From: Calditrichota bacterium
GTDB lineage: Bacteria; Zhuqueibacterota; Zhuqueibacteria; Zhuqueibacterales; Geothermadaptataceae
Assembly: GCA_008501765.1 (NCBI GenBank)
Contig: QQUE01000007.1
Coordinates: forward strand, 794,186 to 858,185
Length of the DNA: 64,000 bases
Direction of reading: 5' to 3'
Position numbers and translations under genes: made by a program. Under the pieces are notes generated by a model. The model did not search any database, was not told where the DNA came from, and was given only the letters and a program-made list of their open reading frames with translations. Positions 55,926-64,000 of this stretch are shown here, piece by piece (within the stretch, counting starts at the first letter, position 1; each line of letters opens with the position of its first letter).

Positions 55926-56792
55926 ATGAAAAACTGGACTAAAATCCTGCTCGAATTGAGCAAAATTCGTATCTCCACCCTGGTTGCCATGTCCACATTT
56001 GTGGGATATATTATGGCAACCGGCCGCTTCGATTTGGCAGGCATCGTCGCCGTTTTGGGCACATTCATTCTTTCGGCGGGGTCTGCCGGTTTGAATCAGG
56101 TGCAGGAATGGAAGCTCGACAAAAAAATGCATCGCACCTGTGATCGCCCAATTCCTGCAGGGCTCATTTCACCGCGGATGGGCCTGGTCATTTCAACGGT
56201 GCAGATGCTGCTAGGGTGTTTAATTCTCTGGATTGGCAATAATCCGGCAACCATGGCCCTGGGTTTGTTCAATATTTTCTGGTACAATGGCATTTACACG
56301 CCCTTGAAGCGGGTAACGGCCTACGCCGTTTTTCCCGGTGCACTCATCGGCGCCATTCCCCCGGCAATCGGCTGGGTTGCGGCGGGCCGAAGCTTATTTG
56401 AACCACAAATAATTATCGTTGCCTTCTTCTTTTTTATCTGGCAGATTCCCCACTTCTGGTTGCTGTTGCTCAACCTCGCCCGGGATTATGAGCGTGCAGG
56501 TTTCCCCACCCTTGCAAGTATATTCAGCGATAAACAATTGGCCCGGCTCACATACGTTTGGACTATCGCCACAGCGCTGATCAGTTTGATGCTGCCACTC
56601 TACGGCATCGGAAACTCGTTTTTTATTTACGCCTGCCTGACTTTTACCACATTCTGGCTCATTTGGGTCAGTCGTGGCTTGCTGCGATTTACAATTTCGG
56701 AAACCATTTTTAAAACAGCTTTTATGAATATTAATATCTATATGCTGCTGGTAATGACGAGTGTGTCGCTGCAGGTTTTGATCTGGGGATAA
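55926..56792 (+). CDS. ctaB: protoheme IX farnesyltransferase (heme O synthase)
   Basis: This 288-residue membrane prenyltransferase of about nine helices has the Asp-rich motif NQVQEWKLDKKMHRTCDRP, where farnesyl diphosphate binds. It makes heme O for the oxidase encoded just upstream. Heme A synthase (ctaA) is not in the window. No ribosome site is clear at the ATG. Confidence 0.95.
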   Translation: MKNWTKILLELSKIRISTLVAMSTFVGYIMATGRFDLAGIVAVLGTFILSAGSAGLNQVQEWKLDKKMHRTCDRPIPAGLISPRMGLVISTVQMLLGCLILWIGNNPATMALGLFNIFWYNGIYTPLKRVTAYAVFPGALIGAIPPAIGWVAAGRSLFEPQIIIVAFFFFIWQIPHFWLLLLNLARDYERAGFPTLASIFSDKQLARLTYVWTIATALISLMLPLYGIGNSFFIYACLTFTTFWLIWVSRGLLRFTISETIFKTAFMNINIYMLLVMTSVSLQVLIWG

Positions 56793-56839
56793 CCTTAAAA
56801 AGTTATATGATATCGCACTTCTACACGCTCAGTGTCAGC

Positions 56840-59338
56840 TCATACATCTCTTTTCTCCGCCAAATAATCCAGCACCGCATCCAGCGCGGGGTGAAATTTT
56901 TTCGGCAGGCCTTTGTATTGCGCGTGGCCGGGGTCTTTTTGCGTCGGATCGAGATTTGATAGATAAGATTCGAGTTTGTTTTGCACGCGCTGTATTATCT
57001 CCGTATCGTTGGTTCCTGCAAGTGCAGCAGCTGATTTGGCATAATCATTTTCATTTTCAACAAGAAATTGAAAACACAAGCCGCGGTAGTATTCGGTAAT
57101 AGTGCCGCGATCTTTATTGCCCAAAAAACGCGCTGTCTCGCTGATAGCGGAACGGGAAAATTCAAATTTTCGTAACGCGTGCAGCACTTGTTCTTCGAAT
57201 GGTTTGTAATCGACACCACTCCCCTTCTCCCCCCCGGAAGTCAGAATCTCCTCAGGCAAATGTTCCTGCTGAATGATGCTATTGTGTTCACTTTTCGCCA
57301 ACAAACCCATACGGCGGACGGTATTTTCCAGTTCCCGCACATTTCCCGGCCAGGCATAAAAACAGAGATTATCCAAGGCAGCTTTGGAGATTTTTAGCTC
57401 GCGATAATCGTGTTTATCGAGAAAGTGGCGCACCAACACAGGGATATCGACTTCCCGCTGCCGCAGCGGTGGGATGTCGATGGGAAAGCCATTGAGCCGG
57501 TAGTATAAATCAGCGCGAAATTTTCCTTCATCCACCTGTTTTTTGATATCCTGATTGCTGGCCGCGATGCAACGCACGTCGATTTTAATGCTGCGCTCCC
57601 CACCCAATCGTTCCAATGTTCCATCCTGCAAAACCCGCAGCAATCGCGCCTGAAAAGCAGGGCTGGTTTCCGTAATTTCATCGAGAAAAATGGTGCCGCC
57701 ATCGGCCAGTTCAAAGCGGCCACGCCTTAAATTTTGCGCCCCGGTAAAAGCCCCTTTTTCATGGCCAAATAGCTCGCTTTCCAACAACGATTCTGAGAGA
57801 GCGCCGCAATTCACGGCGATAAACGGTTTGTTTTTTCGCCGACTTTGCGCATGAATCGCCTGCGCTAAAACCTCTTTCCCGGTGCCGGTTTCGCCTTGAA
57901 TTAATACGGGAATATCATCATCACTGATTTTCTGCACCAAATTGACAACTTCAGCCATCGGGCTATCTGGTGCATAAATCAGATTAGCGATTTTAAATGA
58001 TGCTTTTTGTCCCGATTCCGGCTCATCAAAAGCTTGTAAATCGCGCAGTTGTTTTTCCAGCTCGATGACTTTTTTCTGTTTTTCGATGATGGCCAGCTCA
58101 TTTTCCTGCGAGGTCTCACTGTTCTTTTGCTGCTCTGCAAGGCGTTGTTTTTTAATTTCAAACATTTCAGTCTCCGCCGCAGCCACTCGTTGTTGTGCCT
58201 GATTTATCTCTTTTTTCAATAATTTGGTCCGGAGAGAAAGTGCTGATTTCACCTGGTTTTCTTTCTGTCGATACCCTGCAATAAAGAACAGCAAAAAGCC
58301 GGTAACCGGCCAGAAAACCGGGATAATTGTTAACTGGAAAACAAAGAAATAACAGGATAGCACAATATAGATCGACACAATAAATAATGGCCAAAAATAG
58401 GGCGGTTGCCTCTCATTTTTAGCCAGAATAAGCCATGCCAGAAGACAAAGCGAAATTATTATCAATGCCCGTAAAAACCACGGTAGCGATTGCAAGTAAT
58501 TTTGTTTTAATATATTCTCCGCTACATTGAGATGAATGAACGATGCTGGCACAGCGTCGGCAAATGGCGTCCGCCGCACAATCGGCAAACCGGGTGCAAC
58601 CGGTGCGATGAGTACGAGTTTGCCCTGCAGTTCCAGCTCAGCAGCATCCGTGCGCAGCGCATGTAAAAATGCGACAAAACTAATCCCGTGCACAGTTTTT
58701 GCAAATCCGGCAAAGTTGATTTGCATTGAGCTCGAAGGCGGCAGTAATTCGTTAAATTCTCTGGTTGAATCGACGCCCATTTCCTGTGCCAATACCAGTC
58801 CGAATGAATTGAATACAAGGCTATCTTGTTTAATCTGCACCGGGACGTTGCGGATTGTCGGCTCATCACCGAGATTGGCAAAACCGGTTGCTTTCGCAGC
58901 CTCATTCAGCCCGGGAAAAGGGGTAATTACTTCCATTTTCTCAATCTCATTTTTGCCAGGCAGGCTATTGATAACAAGCGGCAGTATAACGTTCGAGGAG
59001 GCCGCCGTAATTTCGACCAGCGACTTGTCATATTCTGCAAACAGTTCATTTTCAGTGGCAAAAAAAACATCGATGGCTACAGCGCGAGCCCCTGCTTTCG
59101 TTGCCTGATGAATAGCGTATCCCCAATAATCCCGGCTGAGTGGCCAGCCGCCGAGGGATGAAATATCTTCCTCATCGAGATAGACAAATAGCACATTCTC
59201 CGGCAATTCACGCTCACCCCGAATTACAAAATAGGAATCGAGTAGCAGATTATCCAGCGCTTGAAAAAATGACCATTGCGGGATTGCACCTAATGTCAAC
59301 AAAAATGCAATAATCGGTAGCATGTATTTTTTGAGCAT
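56840..59338 (-). CDS. membrane-bound CHASE2-sigma54 activator
   Basis: This 832-residue protein has a signal-anchor, a CHASE2 extracytoplasmic sensor domain (about 28-285), three membrane segments (about 288-306, 314-336, 340-355), a coiled coil (about 360-437) and a sigma54-interacting AAA+ domain (about 447-700; Walker A GETGTGKE at 482-489, GAFTGA at 529-534, FLDEI). The C-terminal part (705-832) has no standard Fis helix-turn-helix that I can see, only a weak HTH-like segment. A CHASE2 domain joined directly to an enhancer-type ATPase would be one-component sensing at the membrane. The gene converges with ctaB. Confidence 0.9.
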   Translation of the reverse strand: MLKKYMLPIIAFLLTLGAIPQWSFFQALDNLLLDSYFVIRGERELPENVLFVYLDEEDISSLGGWPLSRDYWGYAIHQATKAGARAVAIDVFFATENELFAEYDKSLVEITAASSNVILPLVINSLPGKNEIEKMEVITPFPGLNEAAKATGFANLGDEPTIRNVPVQIKQDSLVFNSFGLVLAQEMGVDSTREFNELLPPSSSMQINFAGFAKTVHGISFVAFLHALRTDAAELELQGKLVLIAPVAPGLPIVRRTPFADAVPASFIHLNVAENILKQNYLQSLPWFLRALIIISLCLLAWLILAKNERQPPYFWPLFIVSIYIVLSCYFFVFQLTIIPVFWPVTGFLLFFIAGYRQKENQVKSALSLRTKLLKKEINQAQQRVAAAETEMFEIKKQRLAEQQKNSETSQENELAIIEKQKKVIELEKQLRDLQAFDEPESGQKASFKIANLIYAPDSPMAEVVNLVQKISDDDIPVLIQGETGTGKEVLAQAIHAQSRRKNKPFIAVNCGALSESLLESELFGHEKGAFTGAQNLRRGRFELADGGTIFLDEITETSPAFQARLLRVLQDGTLERLGGERSIKIDVRCIAASNQDIKKQVDEGKFRADLYYRLNGFPIDIPPLRQREVDIPVLVRHFLDKHDYRELKISKAALDNLCFYAWPGNVRELENTVRRMGLLAKSEHNSIIQQEHLPEEILTSGGEKGSGVDYKPFEEQVLHALRKFEFSRSAISETARFLGNKDRGTITEYYRGLCFQFLVENENDYAKSAAALAGTNDTEIIQRVQNKLESYLSNLDPTQKDPGHAQYKGLPKKFHPALDAVLDYLAEKRDV

Positions 59339-59680
59339 CGTCCAGCCATTTTTGGTTAATTCCTGACCATGATTTTACGCACATCAACAAGGCAACGACA
59401 GCAAATAATGTATAAATATCTCTCCAGTTTTTTCCAAGACACTTGTGGCTGTGAGTCTGGCGGCGAGACTTGTAAAAGTAAGATTTTCAAATGTTTGAAT
59501 CAATGAAATTATTGCGGGAAGTTCGCCGGAAAAACCGCCTTAAGTTATTGCATCTTTTTTCTTTCATTCAACCGGATATTTTTCTATTTTATCAAGCCGA
59601 TTTTTACCTGAAAAAACGATATCCATTTTCAAAATTAAAGTAGTCCCCTGCGTTGCGACCGATCGAAAAAAAAAGAAAAA
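59339..59680. other. gap between divergent CHASE2-activator and porin genes
   Basis: About 342 bp without a supported gene. It should carry promoters for both directions. I found no convincing sigma54 -24/-12 pair by eye. Confidence 0.4.
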
Positions 59681-60871
59681 ATGCAACTTATAAATAATAC
59701 AAATTCGCACTGCTTTTTTCCAGGAAAGCTACCTATAAAAACAAGGTTGATTGTTTTGCTTTTTGTACTGTGTGTCCCCAGTCATGCACAAACCAGCTTC
59801 GATCAAATCAGGATTTTTGGCTACTTCCAAAATAGCTTTTCGCAGCAGGAGAACGAAAATCCGCAAAGCACGATAAACTCATTTAGCACCGACCAATTTA
59901 ATCTATTCTTCCAAACCCGGCTGTCGAATAACTGGACATCTTTGATAAACTTTGAAATGATAAACTCATTTTCCGGCTCAAATAATTGGGGCGCCTTCAA
60001 TTTGGAGGAAGCGTGGGTTCGCTACCGCAGGTCTGCAAAATTCAATTTAAAACTTGGTCTGCAAATCCCGATTTTTAATCACCTCAATGAAATTAAAAAC
60101 AAGACACCGCTACTGCCATATATAACCCGGCCCTTCGTCTATGATGCTTCGCTTAGCGAAATCATCGCAATTGATGATTTTGTACCACATCAAGCCTTTG
60201 CCCAGGCTTATGGATTTGTTCCGGTCGGCGAATTCAAGCTTGACTATGCTGTTCATGTTGGTAACAGTCCAAATATTAGCACAAATATTGAATTTTTGGC
60301 CACGGATGGATCGACATTAATTTTTGACAAGACAACGCATAAAAATCTGTCCGGGATCGATACAACTTCTACTTTGTCATACGGCGGACGGATTGGGTTG
60401 CGTATCGGTGAGCTTAAAACGGGCATCTCGACGACATACGACAGGACGAATAAGTATAAATATTATTTCAATATACCTGATAATGATTTCGGACTTTTGC
60501 CCCGCTACCGTGTCGGCGGTGATTTTTTATACGACTGGAAAAACTTCGAAGTACACTACGAATTCATCACTGTTTTGCTTGATGACGACAATGCACTTTT
60601 TGATTTCAACAAAAGGTTTTCGTACTTTACGGCGGGATACCATTGCACAGAAAAATTTTATTCCTACTTAAGCTACTGGGAAACAGAAGAAAATTTCAAG
60701 CCCGCCGGTGAAATCGAATACAATGCCCGGACGCTGGGGACTGCATATAATTATCGGGAACGCATCACTTTTAAAATGCAAGTCGCTCTGGTCAAATTTA
60801 AATCCGATGGCACTATTTTTCAATCACCCGATTTCCGGATAAGCAGCCTGGCGGCGTCTGTCCACTTCTAA
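59681..60871 (+). CDS. outer-membrane porin-like beta-barrel, first of a pair
   Basis: This 396-residue exported protein is a barrel with alternating strands (FGYFQNSF, NWTSLINFEMINSF, EEAWVRYRRSAKFNLKLG) ending in F (SSLAASVHF), the outer-membrane insertion signature. It is a close paralogue of the next gene; both share FNHLNEIKNKTPLL. It is probably a channel for small anions or other solutes, though nothing in it decides the substrate. Confidence 0.82.
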   Translation: MQLINNTNSHCFFPGKLPIKTRLIVLLFVLCVPSHAQTSFDQIRIFGYFQNSFSQQENENPQSTINSFSTDQFNLFFQTRLSNNWTSLINFEMINSFSGSNNWGAFNLEEAWVRYRRSAKFNLKLGLQIPIFNHLNEIKNKTPLLPYITRPFVYDASLSEIIAIDDFVPHQAFAQAYGFVPVGEFKLDYAVHVGNSPNISTNIEFLATDGSTLIFDKTTHKNLSGIDTTSTLSYGGRIGLRIGELKTGISTTYDRTNKYKYYFNIPDNDFGLLPRYRVGGDFLYDWKNFEVHYEFITVLLDDDNALFDFNKRFSYFTAGYHCTEKFYSYLSYWETEENFKPAGEIEYNARTLGTAYNYRERITFKMQVALVKFKSDGTIFQSPDFRISSLAASVHF

Positions 60872-60884
60872 AGGATTTGCAACG

Positions 60885-61988
60885 ATGTTAAAAAAAATAA
60901 TCCTGTTCACTTTTGTCGTTACTTTGCCACTCGCTGCGCAAAGTAGTGGCGAAAACGGTCTGAAAGTCTTCGGGTATTTCCAAAATATTTTCCAACAAGA
61001 GTCACTCAATCGATCAACCGGAGTAATCAACACTTTTGCCTTGCAACAACTCAATTTGTTCATGCAAAAAGACCTGGCAAAAAACTGGACAAGTTTGATC
61101 AATGTGGAAATTCTGAACAATTATTCTTCGTCGCGGCATTGGGGAGCCATCAATTTGCAGGAAGCGTGGATTCGCTACCGCCACAGCGCGGCATTCAGCA
61201 TAAAATTTGGCTTGCACACACCTGTTTTTAATCACCTCAACGAAATCAAAAACAAAACCCCACTCCTGTCGTACATCATCCGCCCATTGGCCTATGAAAC
61301 ATCGTTTAAAGAATTTATCACCGTTGACGAATTTGCGCCAGACCGGGCTTATCTGCAGGTTTCGGGCTATATTCCCTGGCGAACCGTCAAGCTGGATTAT
61401 GCCATATTTGGCGGCAATGGCCCCAACGTTAACAGCAATCCCGAAGTCGGCCAAACAGGTGTTGATACAACCGGCGCGATGATGATTGGCGGACGCTTTG
61501 GTGTTCGACACGCCGGGTTAAAAGCAGGTTTATCTTTTACGTGGGACCGGTACAGCCAATTAGCTTCGATTGACGATCTGGCCGTTCCCGCGGATAGAGA
61601 TTATGGTGAAATCCCCCGTATTCGCTTTGGTATCGATGCCCAATATCAATGGAACCAATTTGGAATTGAAAACGAATACATCCACGTTAATTATCATGAT
61701 GAAAATGATGAAATCAATTTTGATAGAGACTTTTTCTATTCGACAATCAATTATGAACACCGTGAATGGTTAAATAGTTACTTCAGTTTTTGGCTTATTC
61801 AACAGCACGCTTCGCCGGTGAAATCGGAGATGGGCGTGTTCTCCCTCGGCATTTCCTGCCCGATTGGGGATCGAATTACAATTAAGCTGCAAACTGGCAA
61901 AGTTAAAACGCAGGCATGGGTTGCAGACAAATTAACATTGGAAGCAAGAGGCAACTACTATGATGCCGCGATTTCCGTGTTTTTTTAA
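60885..61988 (+). CDS. outer-membrane porin-like beta-barrel, second of a pair
   Basis: This 367-residue barrel paralogue starts with a signal peptide (MLKKIILFTFVVTLPLAAQ) and ends in F (YDAAISVFF). It lies 13 bases after the first porin and has AAAGGA before the ATG. The tandem copies suggest recent duplication with divergence, perhaps for two related substrates. Confidence 0.82.
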   Translation: MLKKIILFTFVVTLPLAAQSSGENGLKVFGYFQNIFQQESLNRSTGVINTFALQQLNLFMQKDLAKNWTSLINVEILNNYSSSRHWGAINLQEAWIRYRHSAAFSIKFGLHTPVFNHLNEIKNKTPLLSYIIRPLAYETSFKEFITVDEFAPDRAYLQVSGYIPWRTVKLDYAIFGGNGPNVNSNPEVGQTGVDTTGAMMIGGRFGVRHAGLKAGLSFTWDRYSQLASIDDLAVPADRDYGEIPRIRFGIDAQYQWNQFGIENEYIHVNYHDENDEINFDRDFFYSTINYEHREWLNSYFSFWLIQQHASPVKSEMGVFSLGISCPIGDRITIKLQTGKVKTQAWVADKLTLEARGNYYDAAISVFF

Positions 61989-62019
61989 TGATGATTCTGA
62001 AAAAATATCCACATTTTCT

Positions 62020-62445
62020 ATGAAAAAAGTAATTTACGTATTTCTTTTCCTCGCATATTTCACACCGCCGCTTCTCTCGCAAGTGGCGGTGATCGCGCAC
62101 CGGGACGTTCCTGTGGATCAGATTAAAAAATCCGAACTGTTGGATTTTTTTATTGGTGATATTAAAAAATGGAAAGATGGCACAGCCGTCGTCATCTTTG
62201 ACATGAAGGAAAAAAAGGATGTTAAAATAACATTTTACAAATACCTGGGAAAAACGTCCTCGCGGATGAAATCCATTTGGATGAAGAATATGTTAGCAGG
62301 GGAGGGTGCGCCGCCCAAAGCTGTTAAAACTCCAAGGCAAATGCTGCTGGAAGTTGCATCAACCCCTGGTGCGATCGGCTTTATCGATGCAAAATATGTC
62401 GACAAATCAGTCAAAGTTCTCAAGACCATCCCTATAAAAAAATAA
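62020..62445 (+). CDS. small PstS-like periplasmic protein
   Basis: This 141-residue exported protein has a signal peptide (MKKVIYVFLFLAYFTPPLLS) and the pattern of phosphate-binding-protein fragments (VIAHRDVPVDQIKKSELLDFFIGDIKKWKDG, then TPGAIGFID). Such single-domain PBP-like proteins occur beside porins and sensor kinases. I start at ATG 62020. A link to phosphate or another oxyanion is inference. Confidence 0.72.
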   Translation: MKKVIYVFLFLAYFTPPLLSQVAVIAHRDVPVDQIKKSELLDFFIGDIKKWKDGTAVVIFDMKEKKDVKITFYKYLGKTSSRMKSIWMKNMLAGEGAPPKAVKTPRQMLLEVASTPGAIGFIDAKYVDKSVKVLKTIPIKK

Positions 62446-62480
62446 AGGCCAAATGCGAAGTAGTTTGGTATCCAATCTGT

Positions 62481-64000
62481 ATGAGCTATAAAAATTTAAA
62501 ATTAGGTACAAAACAAATTTTCGGTTTTGGTTTCATCCTTTTTATCATGGCAAGCCTGAACTTTTTTACCATCCATAAAATGCGGGAAATCAAGAATGAG
62601 ATTGATGAGGTAGCTTCAAACTGGCTCCCCCGGATTTCTGCAATTTCCGAGATCAATCTGCACACCTCCAATTTGCGCATTCATCAACTGCAGCATGCTA
62701 TCGCCACAGATGAATCGCGCAAGCAGGAACAGCAACGTCAGATGATTACACTCATCGATAAAATAAATGAAAATATAGACACTTACGAACATCTGAAAAC
62801 TGAATCGGAAGCCAGGCAGCTCTACTCGTCTCGTGAAAGACGGCTCTATAAACATTTTGATGAAAAATGGGAAGAATACCTCGATCTCTCTTTCAGTTTT
62901 ATGGCGCTATCTTCGGAACATAATTCAGATGAAGCCATCGATTTGCTGCACGGGAAAGCACAGGATACGTACAAATTATTGCGAAATGATCTGGAAGGCA
63001 TGGCCCATGTCAATTACGATGAATCCTCGAAAGCAGCGCAGCGGGCAGAATTTGCATTTTTATCCACCCGCAAAGTTATTACCTCACTTTTTATATTGAC
63101 GATCATCTTTTCAGCCGTTATTACAATAGTTTTCATTCGCTACATCACCATTCCGGTGAAAGAACTGGAAAAAGCCGCCCGTCAGGTGACAAAAGGTGAT
63201 CTCAAAGTACGCCTGGCCATCAACAGCAAAGACGAGATTGGCAATATGGCCACCTCGTTCAATTTGATGACAAAAGCGCTGAACGAAGCCCGGGACCAGA
63301 TGGAAGACCAGGCGGCACAGTTAAAAAAACAACAGCTTATTTTGCAAGCAACCAACGAAGAATTGGAAGCAAAATCCCATTTTCTCGAGGAGCAGAAAGA
63401 AGAAATACAAAATAAAAATACCCACTTGCAAAATACGCTCAACGAGCTTCACGAAACCCAGAAACAGCTCCTGATGAAGGAAAAAATGGCAGCTCTGGGT
63501 GATCTGGTCGCCGGCGTTGCTCACGAAATAAATAACCCACTCGGCGTTATTCGCAGCTCAGCCGATGTTTGCGAAAGATGCATCAATACGATTGAAAATA
63601 ACGGCAATGACCAAGGGACATCGCTAAAAACGGTCACAGAACTATTGAAAAAAAATATTGATGTTACTTTCACCGCCAGCGAAAGAATTGGTGTGATTGT
63701 CGATAGCTTGAAAAACTTCGCCCGCCTGGATGAGGCCAATTATCAAGTGGTCGATATTCACGAAGGAATCGATAGCGCTCTCACCCTTTTAACCCGGGAA
63801 ATGCAAGGCCGGGTCAAAGTCGAAAAAAAATATGGGAAAATTCCACCGGTCGCCTGTTACCCTGCTTCCTTAAATCAAGTATTTCTGGCTCTGTCGAAAA
63901 ATGCTATTCAGGCCATGAAGAGTGCAGGCCATTTAACGATTTCAACACGCCTGCAGGGTCAAAATATCAAAATATCGTTTAAAGATGATGGGGTTGGAAT
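62481..64000 (+). CDS. sensor histidine kinase with HAMP, cut by the right edge
   Basis: About 507 residues are visible. The protein has a membrane segment (about 12-34), a helical periplasmic domain of the four-helix-bundle type (about 35-196), a second membrane segment (about 197-219), a HAMP domain, a coiled coil and HisKA with the phospho-histidine in GVAHEINNPLGV; the HATPase domain has begun (NAIQAM) when the sequence ends. It follows the porins and PstS-like gene by 35 bp on the same strand, so it is likely the sensor for that transport set. Confidence 0.88.
   Translation, partial: MSYKNLKLGTKQIFGFGFILFIMASLNFFTIHKMREIKNEIDEVASNWLPRISAISEINLHTSNLRIHQLQHAIATDESRKQEQQRQMITLIDKINENIDTYEHLKTESEARQLYSSRERRLYKHFDEKWEEYLDLSFSFMALSSEHNSDEAIDLLHGKAQDTYKLLRNDLEGMAHVNYDESSKAAQRAEFAFLSTRKVITSLFILTIIFSAVITIVFIRYITIPVKELEKAARQVTKGDLKVRLAINSKDEIGNMATSFNLMTKALNEARDQMEDQAAQLKKQQLILQATNEELEAKSHFLEEQKEEIQNKNTHLQNTLNELHETQKQLLMKEKMAALGDLVAGVAHEINNPLGVIRSSADVCERCINTIENNGNDQGTSLKTVTELLKKNIDVTFTASERIGVIVDSLKNFARLDEANYQVVDIHEGIDSALTLLTREMQGRVKVEKKYGKIPPVACYPASLNQVFLALSKNAIQAMKSAGHLTISTRLQGQNIKISFKDDGVG

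Overview
The window looks like a chromosome segment of a Gram-negative, aerobically respiring bacterium. Evidence for an outer membrane is several beta-barrel proteins, lipoproteins with clear lipoboxes and a SPOR protein. The long three-domain IspG, LuxC/LuxE-type genes, a caa3-type oxidase with its cytochrome c fused to subunit II, and many multi-domain regulators would fit a member of the FCB group (Calditrichota/KSB1-like). This placement is inference; no rRNA or tRNA gene is present to test it.

Layout. 1-9 kb: a divergent EF-G-like GTPase (cut by the left edge), a STAS / GAF-SpoIIE phosphatase / acyl-AMP ligase operon, rpsT with a good sigma70 promoter, and guaB. 8.1-22.1 kb: a dense block of signalling genes, all on the minus strand. 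In transcription order it holds a REC-GGDEF cyclase, a HAMP-PAS histidine kinase, a REC-PAS-PAS kinase overlapping an NtrC-type activator, a REC-PATAN protein, an orphan ParA, a single REC, and then three linked genes: a 740-residue acidic protein with degenerate HPt modules, an FtsZ-family protein whose core resembles archaeal FtsZ and whose tail is a CheA-P1-like module without the phospho-histidine, and a second pseudo-HPt protein. 22-31 kb: HDAC-family deacetylase, REC, queE, class III aminotransferase, LuxC, IspG, SUI1/YciH and LuxE. 31-47 kb: an accessory stretch with lipoproteins, a tautomerase between two long direct repeats, four 161-bp MITE-like elements, three copies of a second hairpin repeat, a 50-bp tandem repeat, an AT-rich beta-propeller gene, a GMC oxidoreductase and an M61 peptidase. 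47-49 kb: an outer-membrane barrel fused to a transglutaminase-like domain, plus a barrel paralogue. 49.5-56.8 kb: a cytochrome oxidase operon (orphan subunit-I-like protein, SCO, CtaD, CtaE, CtaF, CtaC with fused cytochrome c, CtaB). 56.8-64 kb: a membrane-bound CHASE2-sigma54 activator, twin porins, a PstS-like small protein and a sensor kinase cut by the right edge.

The strongest candidate for an undescribed system is the 8.1-22.1 kb block. An archaeal-like FtsZ carrying a pseudo-HPt tail sits between two proteins built of pseudo-HPt modules, with an orphan ParA, several receiver proteins and a cyclic-di-GMP synthase next door. Four upstream regions in the block share a GNCGATA-type box, one of which is an exact sigma28 (FliA) -10 element. 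The ftsZ gene ends in a run of 11 A; adding one A joins it to a further 38 or so residues ending one base before the next start codon, so slippage or a homopolymer error is likely. My working model is a cytoskeletal or positional scaffold wired into two-component signalling. That model is inference; the domain content and motifs are seen in the sequence.
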